15,706 nt of DNA, from the NCBI GenBank assembly GCA_003164825.1, contig PLUH01000198.1, positions 3,268 through 18,973 on the forward strand. The letters run 5' to 3'. Position 1 is the first letter of the stretch. The number at the start of each line of letters is the position of its first letter. Positions 1-6,944 of the stretch are shown here, in pieces. Source of the stretch: Hyphomicrobiales bacterium (GTDB lineage: Bacteria; Pseudomonadota; Alphaproteobacteria; Rhizobiales; Beijerinckiaceae). Below the pieces are notes generated by a model. It saw nothing but the letters and a program-made list of their open reading frames with translations, was not told the DNA's origin and did no database searches. Position numbers and translations under genes: made by a program.

Positions 1-8
1 TCTTGCGC

Positions 9-129
9 GATTCAACGAGTAGTGTAGTTTTGCTCTTCGGGGCCACGAGATGTCGTGGCGGCGGTTTCATAGCGAGTGCTGGTTCGCGTTACGCCCGACG
101 GGCTTCCGCCAGGCGACGGGGCTTGATTC
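9..129. promoter_or_regulatory. Two GANTC (CcrM) sites upstream of gcrA
   Basis: GATTC occurs at 9-13 and again at 125-129, both upstream of the gcrA start. GANTC is the CcrM methylation target and the element GcrA recognises in its methylated state, so cell-cycle-linked or autogenous control is possible. At this base composition one site every few hundred bases is expected by chance, so two in 173 bases is weak evidence. I could not identify a convincing -35/-10 pair here. Confidence 0.3.
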
Positions 130-173
130 TGCCTATCCCAACTGGGTTTTTCCGAAGGACGAACGAGGCGACG

Positions 174-713
174 ATGTCTTGGACGGACGATAGAATCGAG
201 GCGCTGAAACATCATTGGATGGAAGGCAAGAGCGCGAGCCAAATCGCGAGCCTGCTCGGCGACGGCCTGAGCCGCAACGCCGTGATCGGAAAGGTTCATC
301 GGCTTGGTCTGGCGGGGCGCGCCAAATCCCCGGGCCTAGCCAGCTCACGCCCCCGCCCTTCGGCGCCGTCGCCGGCCGCGCATCGCGTCGCCGCGCCGCG
401 CCTGGCGCCGGTTGCGCCGCGGATGACGCGCGGCGCAACGGCGCTCGCGATTGCCCCCGAGGTGCTGACGGACGCCGAGCCGGAGGCGTTCGAGAGCGTC
501 GTCGTGCCGATGTCGCTCAGGGTGACGATCGTCGAGCTGAAAGAAGCAATGTGCCGTTGGCCGCTGGGCGACCCGGCCAGCTCCGAATTCCGCTACTGCG
601 GGTCGCCCGCAGCCTCCGGTCCGTATTGCGCCTACCATGGCTCCCTCGCCTACCAGCCGGCCCACGAGAGGCGGCGCGAACGCGACCGCCTGCGCCGGAC
701 GGCCGTGCGCTGA
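174..713 (+). CDS. gcrA: GcrA family cell-cycle transcriptional regulator
   Basis: 179 aa, close to the usual size for GcrA. GcrA is an alphaproteobacterial factor that associates with the sigma-70 holoenzyme and activates promoters carrying CcrM-methylated GANTC sites. Residues 1-46 hold the family's N-terminal DNA-binding region (starts MSWTDDRIEALK, with SASQIA and SRNAVIGKVHRLGL). A proline/alanine-rich linker spans about 47-110. The conserved C-terminal domain, with CRWP at 127-130, C142, C152 and H155, is the part known to contact sigma factor. The start ATG at 174 is chosen because the family N-terminus begins exactly there; the frame stays open upstream but that stretch has no family similarity. 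A weak purine-rich stretch (GAGG) precedes the ATG. The gene ends 8 bases before the stop of the convergent kinase gene, with no room for a separate terminator. Family assignment is firm. Confidence 0.95.
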   Translation: MSWTDDRIEALKHHWMEGKSASQIASLLGDGLSRNAVIGKVHRLGLAGRAKSPGLASSRPRPSAPSPAAHRVAAPRLAPVAPRMTRGATALAIAPEVLTDAEPEAFESVVVPMSLRVTIVELKEAMCRWPLGDPASSEFRYCGSPAASGPYCAYHGSLAYQPAHERRRERDRLRRTAVR

Positions 714-721
714 AACGAGGA

Positions 722-1807
722 TCACGGCTTCGTTTTCTGCTGCAGCGGCACCATCGCGACAAAAGAGGAGCCCTGGTTTACGCGGCTGGTGATGGTCAGC
801 CTGCCGCGATGGCGGGTGAGAATGTGCTTGACGATGGCGAGGCCGAGCCCGGTGCTGTTCTTGGCCCGGCTTTGGGTCGCGTCGACGCGGTAGAACCGCT
901 CGGTCAGCCGCGGCAGGTGCTCCGGCGCAATGCCGTAGCCGTAGTCCCGAACGCTGAGGCTTCCCTCCTTCTCGGTCATCGACACCGCGACTTCGACGAC
1001 TCCCGCGGCGTCGGAGTCGGCGCGAACGCCATATTTGATCGCATTCTCGATCAGGTTCTCCGCCACCCGCAAGAGCTCGTCGCGATCGCCCGCGACCATC
1101 ACCGGCTCAGCCGCGCTGAGGCGGATTTTGACGCCGAGATCCTCGGCCATCGGCGTCAGCGCATCGACGACGCTGCGGGTGGTCTGGGCCAGATCGACAA
1201 TGGTCTCGGGCCGCACGTGTTGCTTCTGCTCAATGCGCGACAGCGACAGCAGGTCCTCGATCAGCCGCGCCATCCGCCGCCCCTGCTCGCGCATGATGGC
1301 CAGGAACCGGTCGCGGGCCTTCGGGTCGTCATGCGCCGAGCCCTGCAGGGTCTCGATGAAGCCGACGAGCGAAGCGAGCGGGGTGCGCAATTCATGACTG
1401 GCGTTGGCGATGAAGTCGACGCGCAGGCGCTCGACCCGCCGCGCTTCGGTCTGATCGCGGAGCGTGATGAGCGTCGCCACGACTTCGCCGTCGGGCGTCT
1501 TGAGCGGGGCGACGCAGACGTCAAACAGCCGTTCGACCGGCACCCGTTCGCTCCACTGCACGGCCTCGGCTTCGCCGCTCGCCATCACCCGACGTCGCGC
1601 GTCGATGACGTCGGGGGCGCGCAGGCCGAGCACGAACGGATCGCCGACCCTAAGCCCGGGCAGGAGCTCCAACGCCGGCTTGTTGGCCGCCGCCGCGCGC
1701 TCGTCCGGGCCGACGATGATCGCAGGCTCCGGCATCGCGCCCACAAGTTGCGACGCAAACGGCGATCCAACGAGGTCTGCGAGACTCTGAGCGTCGGCGC
1801 TTCGCAT
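722..1807 (-). CDS. PhoR-like sensor histidine kinase, no membrane segment
   Basis: 361 aa two-component kinase. Residues about 20-125 form a PAS-like sensor region. The H box is at 137-144 (SHELRTPL, phospho-accepting H138), the N box at 251-260 (NLIENAIKYG), the G1 box at 288-293 (DYGYGI), the F box near RFYRVD (304-309), and the G2 box at 318-328 (STGLGLAIVKH), so all catalytic parts are present. The PAS-HisKA arrangement and H-box surroundings resemble PhoR, the phosphate-starvation kinase. However, PhoR usually has N-terminal membrane anchoring, and no hydrophobic stretch is visible here. No phoB, pst or other response-regulator gene lies in the window, so the phosphate role is inference. 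The start ATG follows a GGTGAGG ribosome-binding stretch and lies 11 bases after the stop of the membrane-protein gene, so the two are probably co-transcribed and perhaps translationally coupled. Confidence 0.85.
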   Translation of the reverse strand: MRSADAQSLADLVGSPFASQLVGAMPEPAIIVGPDERAAAANKPALELLPGLRVGDPFVLGLRAPDVIDARRRVMASGEAEAVQWSERVPVERLFDVCVAPLKTPDGEVVATLITLRDQTEARRVERLRVDFIANASHELRTPLASLVGFIETLQGSAHDDPKARDRFLAIMREQGRRMARLIEDLLSLSRIEQKQHVRPETIVDLAQTTRSVVDALTPMAEDLGVKIRLSAAEPVMVAGDRDELLRVAENLIENAIKYGVRADSDAAGVVEVAVSMTEKEGSLSVRDYGYGIAPEHLPRLTERFYRVDATQSRAKNSTGLGLAIVKHILTRHRGRLTITSRVNQGSSFVAMVPLQQKTKP

Positions 1808-1818
1808 CGCCTCACCCG

Positions 1819-2883
1819 CTAATCGTGCGACGCGGCCGACATCGCTTCCCGGAGCGAACGCCAGCGGCGCACCGCCTCGACGCCGCCCAGCATCGCCATC
1901 GCGGCGACGAAGGGAACGGCGTAATAGATGCCGCGAAAAAGCAAGAGGGAGGCCAGCACGGCGTCCTCGTTGCCACCGACGCCCTGGAGGATCGTCGCCT
2001 CGAACACGCCAATGCCGCCGGGCGCGTGACTGGCGATGCCGAGCATGGCGGCAAGGGAGTAGAGGGTGGCGAAGGTGGGAAAGCCAAACCTTTCGCCTTC
2101 CGGCAGCAGAACATAGAGAGCCGCCGACGCCGAGCAGATGTCAATGACGCCAAGCGCCATCTGCCCGAGCGTCAGCACTGGACCGGGGAGCTTGAAATCG
2201 CCGACAACCGCCGCGTCCCGCCAGCGCAAGCGGCTAATCCAGGCGAGATAGGCGATCACCGCGCCGACGACGCCGGCGCCGATGAGGCGATTGACGAGGG
2301 GATGGAAGTGGTCGATCCCGGCCACCGGATCGGACGCCGAAAGGAAGCCGGACCCGACCACCAGTCCCATGCCGAGCCAGAACGTGATCCCGGCGACGAT
2401 CGTCAGGCTCGCGACCTTGCCGGCCGAAAGGCCGACGGGACCGTAGATCCAGTAGCGGACCGCTGCCCCCGTCACCAGCGGAAACCCGAGCGTGAACGAA
2501 AACGCGTAGCTGGCGAAGGAAGCGAGCGCCGTCAGCCGGTAAGGAACCTTGATCTTGAGGTGGCGGAGCGCCAGCGCGTCATAGCCGGTAAGCGCGAGGT
2601 AGCTCAGCGCCGTGAAGGCGAAGGAAAGGGCGATCTGATCGCCGCCCGTCCCGGCGATCGCGCCCTTGACCTTGGTCGGATCGATCCGGATGAGGGTGCG
2701 TATGAAAATCGTCGCCGCAAAAGCGACGATGAGGATGCTCGCCGCGATGCCGAGCCGTCGAAGCGCCACGCGACGGCGCGAGACGGCGTCGACCAGGCGC
2801 CCGACAAACGACGGCGGCTGCGGGGGCGGCGCTTCGATCGGCGCCCAGTTTGAAGGCGGGCGTCGTTTCTGGGCCTGCGCCAT
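1819..2883 (-). CDS. LPG-synthase transmembrane (flippase-like, UPF0104) protein
   Basis: 354 aa integral membrane protein of the lysylphosphatidylglycerol-synthase transmembrane-region family, which corresponds to the N-terminal flippase half of MprF. Residues 1-40 are proline- and arginine-rich and cytosolic-looking. About eight hydrophobic segments follow: the first near 45-65, then around 83-103, 120-145, 157-180, 198-216, 236-260, 268-285 and 308-333. The family's HAPGGIGVFE motif is at 286-295. The C-terminal aminoacyl-transferase domain of MprF is absent, so lipid aminoacylation is not expected; transport or flipping of a lipid or isoprenoid-linked substrate is inferred from the family. 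The start ATG is preceded by AGGAAGAAGG at a good distance. It sits between idhA (72 bases upstream on the same strand) and the PhoR-like kinase. The substrate cannot be read from the sequence. Confidence 0.85.
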   Translation of the reverse strand: MAQAQKRRPPSNWAPIEAPPPQPPSFVGRLVDAVSRRRVALRRLGIAASILIVAFAATIFIRTLIRIDPTKVKGAIAGTGGDQIALSFAFTALSYLALTGYDALALRHLKIKVPYRLTALASFASYAFSFTLGFPLVTGAAVRYWIYGPVGLSAGKVASLTIVAGITFWLGMGLVVGSGFLSASDPVAGIDHFHPLVNRLIGAGVVGAVIAYLAWISRLRWRDAAVVGDFKLPGPVLTLGQMALGVIDICSASAALYVLLPEGERFGFPTFATLYSLAAMLGIASHAPGGIGVFEATILQGVGGNEDAVLASLLLFRGIYYAVPFVAAMAMLGGVEAVRRWRSLREAMSAASHD

Positions 2884-2955
2884 GCCTTCTTCCTGTTAAC
2901 GCCGCCGCCTATAGGGCCATGCCGCTGCGGGCGCAAGCGACATAAAAGCAGGTCC

Positions 2956-3942
2956 TCAAGCGACGGATACGCGCTGCTGCGTCTTCCAGGACCGGTAGGC
3001 CGCGTCGGCGAGCAAGAGCGCCATGAGTCCGTCCCCGCCGTCGGGATGGGGCTTCCCGCCGGACTTTGCGGCGCCGATGAAAGCGTCAAGCTCGTTGCGA
3101 TAAGCCGCGTCATAGCGCTCGAGGAAAAAGTTGAGCGCCTTGTCGCTGGCGAAGCCATGCGCGCCGGCCCACTCGACCGTGGTCTCGCGCACGTTGTCGG
3201 CCCGGAGCATGCCCTTGTCGCCGTGCGCTTCGACCCGCTGATCGTAGCCGTAGGTCGCGCGGCGCGAATTGGAGATCTGCGCCACCTTGCCTGAGGCGGT
3301 CTCCATGATGACGACCGCGGTGTCGATGTCGCCGGCCTCCCCGATCGCCTTGTCGACCAGCGCCGACCCCATCGCGCTCACCGCCACCGGCTCTTCGCCG
3401 AGGACGAACCGGGCCATGTCGAAGTCGTGGATCATCATGTCGCGGAAAAGGCCGCCCGAGCGCGCGATATAGGAGATTGGCGGCGGCCCGGGATCGCGCG
3501 AGGTGATCGAGACGATCTCGAGGGCGCCGACCGCGCCCTCGGCGACGCGCCGGCGAAGCGCAGCGAAATTCGGGTCGAACCGGCGGTTGAACCCCACCAT
3601 CAACGTGGCGCCGGTCTTCTTGACGACCTCGAGACAGGCGCGGACGCGGCCGACATCGAGGTCGATCGGCTTCTCGCAGAAGATTGCCTTGCCCGCCCGC
3701 GCGGCGCGCTCGATGAGGTCGGCATGGGTGTCGGTCGGCGAACAGATGGCGACGGCGTCGACGTCCTTGGCGGCGAGGATCGCGTCGACTTCGGCGACCT
3801 TCGCGCCCGTGACCTTGGCCAGGGCGGCGGCGGCGGCCGGATCGGCGTCCGCGACCAGCGCCACCTCGCTGTCGGGGCGCGCCGCGACGTTGCCGCCGTG
3901 GATCTTGCCGATCCTGCCTGCGCCGATGATGCCGAATCTCAT
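2956..3942 (-). CDS. idhA: myo-inositol 2-dehydrogenase (Gfo/Idh/MocA)
   Basis: 328 aa, normal for IolG/IdhA, which oxidises myo-inositol at C2 to 2-keto-myo-inositol (scyllo-inosose) with NAD+, the first step of inositol catabolism. The N-terminal Rossmann fold begins with GAGRIG at 7-12. The active-site lysine lies in CEKP (K91). D168 and H172 in RDMMIHD match the Asp-xxx-His pair that, with the lysine, forms the catalytic triad of Bacillus IolG. GFNRRFD (117-123) is also typical. The start ATG is preceded by GGAGGA (minus strand, 3956-3951) at a good distance. It diverges from the iol operon across a 196-base A+T-rich promoter region with IolR-like sites, which supports inositol over another polyol as substrate. 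The neighbouring full iol set makes the assignment strong. The symbol iolG would serve equally. Confidence 0.92.
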   Translation of the reverse strand: MRFGIIGAGRIGKIHGGNVAARPDSEVALVADADPAAAAALAKVTGAKVAEVDAILAAKDVDAVAICSPTDTHADLIERAARAGKAIFCEKPIDLDVGRVRACLEVVKKTGATLMVGFNRRFDPNFAALRRRVAEGAVGALEIVSITSRDPGPPPISYIARSGGLFRDMMIHDFDMARFVLGEEPVAVSAMGSALVDKAIGEAGDIDTAVVIMETASGKVAQISNSRRATYGYDQRVEAHGDKGMLRADNVRETTVEWAGAHGFASDKALNFFLERYDAAYRNELDAFIGAAKSGGKPHPDGGDGLMALLLADAAYRSWKTQQRVSVA

Positions 3943-4002
3943 GAATGCGTTCCTCCGTTGGCGGGCGCCCGTCCCAAGCCAAAGCGGGCCCTGTTCAAAA
4001 AA

Positions 4003-4016
4003 AGAATATACGTTCC
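4003..4016. promoter_or_regulatory. Probable IolR operator, site 1 (divergent idhA/iol promoter)
   Basis: On the plus strand the sequence reads AGAA-TATACG-TTCC; read from the other strand it is GGAA-CGTATA-TTCT. This matches seven of the eight defined bases of GGAA-N6-TTCC, the palindrome I recall for the RpiR-type repressor IolR of Sinorhizobium meliloti at idhA and iolC. It lies 61 bases upstream of the idhA start and 123 bases upstream of the SDR gene, inside an A+T-rich island (about 3996-4050) in otherwise very G+C-rich DNA. Its position suits joint control of both directions. No iolR gene is in the window. Confidence 0.55.
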
Positions 4017-4019
4017 ATA

Positions 4020-4048
4020 TTGACTTGGGAATAGAATTTTTGTTTCAT
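4020..4048 (+). promoter_or_regulatory. Candidate sigma-70 promoter of the SDR-iolCDE operon
   Basis: TTGACT at 4020-4025 (five of six bases of the -35 consensus) is followed after 17 bases by TTTCAT at 4043-4048 (four of six bases of the -10 consensus). Transcription would start near 4055, giving a leader of about 85 bases before the SDR start. It lies in the A+T-rich island and is overlapped by the GGAA/TTCC dyad. The -10 is weak, and no clear idhA promoter could be picked on the opposite strand. Confidence 0.35.
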
Positions 4049-4051
4049 TCC
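4028..4051. promoter_or_regulatory. Second GGAA/TTCC dyad in the divergent iol promoter
   Basis: GGAAT at 4028-4032 and ATTCC at 4047-4051 form a spaced inverted repeat. Within it, 4028-4041 reads GGAA-N6-TTTT, a half-conserved version of the IolR palindrome centred about 25 bases, near two and a half helical turns, from site 1. It overlaps the proposed promoter of the SDR-iolCDE operon, as expected for a repressor site. The match is imperfect and the assignment is inferred. Confidence 0.35.
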
Positions 4052-4138
4052 GCTGGCGGGCGAGCGCGACGGCGTGTAGGTTGCGGCAAGCAACGACGGC
4101 CGGTCGGCGCGGCGCTTAGCCCCAAGGAGAAAACGCTC

Positions 4139-4990
4139 ATGGCCAGGACCCCCGCCCCCGAGGCCACCGCATCGGCGCGCCCAGCCTACCGCGGGCCGGC
4201 CAATCTCAACGGCAAGATCGCCGTCGTCACCGGCGGCACGCAAGGGCTCGGCGAGGCCATCGCGCGACTGTTCGCCGAGCGCGGCGCCGCCGGAATAGTC
4301 ATCTGTGGCCGCAACGCGCAAAGGGGCGAAAGGGTCGCAAGCGACATTTCCTCGGCCGGCTGTCCGACCGTGTTCGTCAAAGCCGATCTCGCCATCGTCG
4401 CCGATTGCCGCAAGGTTGTCGCCAAGGCGGACGAGCGCTTTGGCCGCGTCGATGCGCTCGTCAACGCCGCCGCGCTGACCGACCGGGGCGACATCTTCGA
4501 CACCACCGAGCAGCGCTATAACGAGATTTTCGACGTCAACGTGCGCGCGCCGTTCTTTCTCATCCAGGAGACGGTGCGGATCATGCGGCGGGAGAAGATC
4601 GCCGGCTCGATCGTCAACATCCAGTCGATGTCGGCCCATGGCGGGCAGCCGTTCATCACCGCCTATTGCGCATCGAAGGGCGCGCTCGCGATCCTGACCC
4701 GCAACGTCGCCCACTCGCTGCTCAAATTCCGCATCCGCGTCAACGGCCTCAACATCGGCTGGATGTCGACGCCGGGCGAGGACCGCATCATGAAGACCTA
4801 TCACGGCGCCAAGGACGGATGGCTCGAAGAGGCCGTCAAGACGAAGCCGTTCGGACGGCTCATCGATCCGAAGGAAGTCGCCCGCGCCTGCGCCTTTCTG
4901 TCATCCGACGAATCCGGGCTGATGACCGGCTCGAACATCGACTTCGATCAGAACGTGGTCGGCACAGCCGATCCGCCGCTCGAGCCTTGA
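4139..4990 (+). CDS. SDR family oxidoreductase, first gene of the iol operon
   Basis: 283 aa classical short-chain dehydrogenase/reductase. The cofactor loop is TGGTQGLG at 31-38, followed by NAAA (109-112, the NNAG position), a catalytic serine in QSMSAHGG (S163 or S165), and YCASK with Y176 and K180. The family's catalytic set is therefore present. About 25 residues precede the fold and are probably a flexible leader. The ATG is supported by AAGGAG at 4124-4129, nine bases upstream; the long open frame before it runs through the promoter region and is not coding. The gene stops 13 bases before iolC and is the first gene after the divergent promoter, so it is expected to be induced with the iol genes. 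No SDR step exists in the standard myo-inositol pathway. Oxidation of another inositol isomer or an inositol derivative is a plausible role, inferred only from position. Confidence 0.88.
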   Translation: MARTPAPEATASARPAYRGPANLNGKIAVVTGGTQGLGEAIARLFAERGAAGIVICGRNAQRGERVASDISSAGCPTVFVKADLAIVADCRKVVAKADERFGRVDALVNAAALTDRGDIFDTTEQRYNEIFDVNVRAPFFLIQETVRIMRREKIAGSIVNIQSMSAHGGQPFITAYCASKGALAILTRNVAHSLLKFRIRVNGLNIGWMSTPGEDRIMKTYHGAKDGWLEEAVKTKPFGRLIDPKEVARACAFLSSDESGLMTGSNIDFDQNVVGTADPPLEP

Positions 4991-5003
4991 GCCGGAGCCG
5001 CGC

Positions 5004-6944
5004 TTGGCCGCCGATCCCCGCCTCGACGTCATCACCATCGGCCGCTCTTCGGTCGACCTTTACGGCGTCCAGGTCGGCGGCCGGCTGGAAGACATGGCGA
5101 CGTTCTCCAAGGCGGTCGGCGGCTGCCCGACCAACATCGCCATCGGCACGGCGCGCTTGGGGCTGAAGAGCGGCCTCATCACCCGGGTCGGCGACGAGCA
5201 CATGGGCCGCTTCATCCGCGAGCAATGCGCGCGCGAGGGGGTCGACGTCGCCGGCATCCGCACCGACCCCGTGAGGCTGACCTCGCTCGTCCTGCTCGGC
5301 ATCCGCGACGAGAAGACCTTTCCGCTTATCTTCTATCGCGACAATTGCGCCGACAGCGCGCTCGACGAGGCGGACATCGATCCAGCCTTCATCGAGAGCG
5401 CCAAGGCGATCCTGGTGAGCGGAACGCATTTCGCCCGTCCGAACACCGCCGCCGCGCAGCTCAAGGCGATGCGCCTCGCCCGCGCCGCCGGCCGCAGGAT
5501 CGTGTTCGACATCGACTATCGCCCCAACCTGTGGGGGCTCGCCGGCCATGGGGCGGGCGAGGAACGCTATATCAAGTCGAGCGACGTCACGCGTAGCCTG
5601 AGCGCCATCCTGCCGCAATGCGATCTCATGGTCGGCACCGAGGAGGAAATGATGATCGCCGGCGGGGCGGACGAACCGCTCGAAGCGCTGAAGGCGGTCC
5701 GCGCGGCGAGTCAGGCGACGCTGGTGCTCAAGCGCGGCCCGATGGGCTGCGTCGTATTTCCCGGCGCCATCCCCGATTCGCTCGACAAGGGAATCAAGGG
5801 GCCGGGCTTTCCGGTCGAGGTCTATAACGTGCTCGGCGCCGGCGACGCCTTCATGTCCGGCTTCCTGCGCGGCTGGCTGCGCGACGAGCCGCTCGAGACC
5901 TGCTGCGCCTACGCCAACGCCAACGGCGCTTTCGCCGTCTCGCGTCTCCTGTGCTCGGCCGAATATCCGACCTGGGCCGAGCTCAGCCGCTTCCTCAAGC
6001 GCGGTTCGCCCCATCGGGCGCTGCGCCGCGACGAGACCCTCAATCACATCCACTGGGCGACGACCCGCCGGCCGGAGCCGCCCTCGATCATGGCGCTCGC
6101 GATCGATCATCGCGCCCAACTGGAGAAGATCGCCGACGACGCCGGCGCGCCGCGCGAGCGCATCAGCGCCTTCAAATTGCTCGCCGTCGAGGCCGCCGCC
6201 AAGGTCGCGGCGGGCCGACCCGGCTACGGCATGCTGCTCGACGGCAAGTACGGCCGCGAGGCGCTGTTCCGCGCCCTCGATCATGACTTCTGGATCGGCC
6301 GGCCGGTCGAGGAGCCGGGTTCGCGCCCGCTCGAATTCGAATTCGGCGGCTCGCTCGCGGTCAAGCTTATGGAATGGCCGGTCGCCCACACGATCAAGTG
6401 CCTGTGCTTCTATCACCCCGACGATCCGCCGGAAATGAAGGCGCGCCAGGAGCGCGAGCTCTTGCGCCTGCACGACGCAGCGCGCACGCTCGAGCGCGAA
6501 CTCTTGATCGAGATCATCGCGAGCAAGAACGGGCCGGTCGACGACCGCACGATCGCCCGCGTGATCGAGCGGCTCTATGCGATCGGAATCATGCCGGACT
6601 GGTGGAAGCTCGAAGGCCAGGCGAGCCAAGCCGCGTGGGACAATATCGCCCGCGCCATCGAAACCGGCGATCGCTTGTGCCGCGGGATCATGCTGCTCGG
6701 CCTGGAGGCGCCGGAGGACGATCTGGCGCAGGCCTTCGCGCTGGCGCGGCATTGCAGCCTGGTCAAGGGCTTTGCGGTCGGACGGACGATCTTCGTCGAG
6801 CCCGCGGTCGAGTGGTTCGCCGGCCGCATCGGCGACGGCGAGGCGGTCGAGCGCATGGCGGGCGCGTTTTCGCGCTTGTGCGATCTCTGGCGCGATTCCG
6901 CCGGGCAAAAAACAATGTTCAAGGCAGGAAAGTCTTCGCCATGA
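5004..6944 (+). CDS. iolC: IolC/IolJ fusion: 5-dehydro-2-deoxygluconokinase with aldolase-like DUF2090 domain
   Basis: 646 aa with two domains. Residues about 5-335 are a PfkB-family sugar kinase: AVGGCPTNIA (37-46) near the substrate site and GAGDAFMSGF (278-287) with catalytic base D281. It phosphorylates 5-dehydro-2-deoxygluconate. Residues about 345-640 form a DUF2090 domain (MALAIDHR at 363-370, LDGKYG), the aldolase-like part thought to perform the IolJ step, splitting the phosphorylated product to dihydroxyacetone phosphate and malonate semialdehyde. The fusion is usual in proteobacteria, while Bacillus has separate iolC and iolJ. The start is a TTG with GGAG seven bases before it (4993-4996); no better start fits the conserved N-terminus. 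It follows the SDR gene by 13 bases and overlaps iolD by ATGA, indicating translational coupling. Confidence 0.93.
   Translation: MAADPRLDVITIGRSSVDLYGVQVGGRLEDMATFSKAVGGCPTNIAIGTARLGLKSGLITRVGDEHMGRFIREQCAREGVDVAGIRTDPVRLTSLVLLGIRDEKTFPLIFYRDNCADSALDEADIDPAFIESAKAILVSGTHFARPNTAAAQLKAMRLARAAGRRIVFDIDYRPNLWGLAGHGAGEERYIKSSDVTRSLSAILPQCDLMVGTEEEMMIAGGADEPLEALKAVRAASQATLVLKRGPMGCVVFPGAIPDSLDKGIKGPGFPVEVYNVLGAGDAFMSGFLRGWLRDEPLETCCAYANANGAFAVSRLLCSAEYPTWAELSRFLKRGSPHRALRRDETLNHIHWATTRRPEPPSIMALAIDHRAQLEKIADDAGAPRERISAFKLLAVEAAAKVAAGRPGYGMLLDGKYGREALFRALDHDFWIGRPVEEPGSRPLEFEFGGSLAVKLMEWPVAHTIKCLCFYHPDDPPEMKARQERELLRLHDAARTLERELLIEIIASKNGPVDDRTIARVIERLYAIGIMPDWWKLEGQASQAAWDNIARAIETGDRLCRGIMLLGLEAPEDDLAQAFALARHCSLVKGFAVGRTIFVEPAVEWFAGRIGDGEAVERMAGAFSRLCDLWRDSAGQKTMFKAGKSSP

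Noticed and set aside
93..103. Small GCCC-GAC-GGGC hairpin upstream of gcrA
   Set aside because: Four-pair stem without T-run; expected by chance at this base composition.
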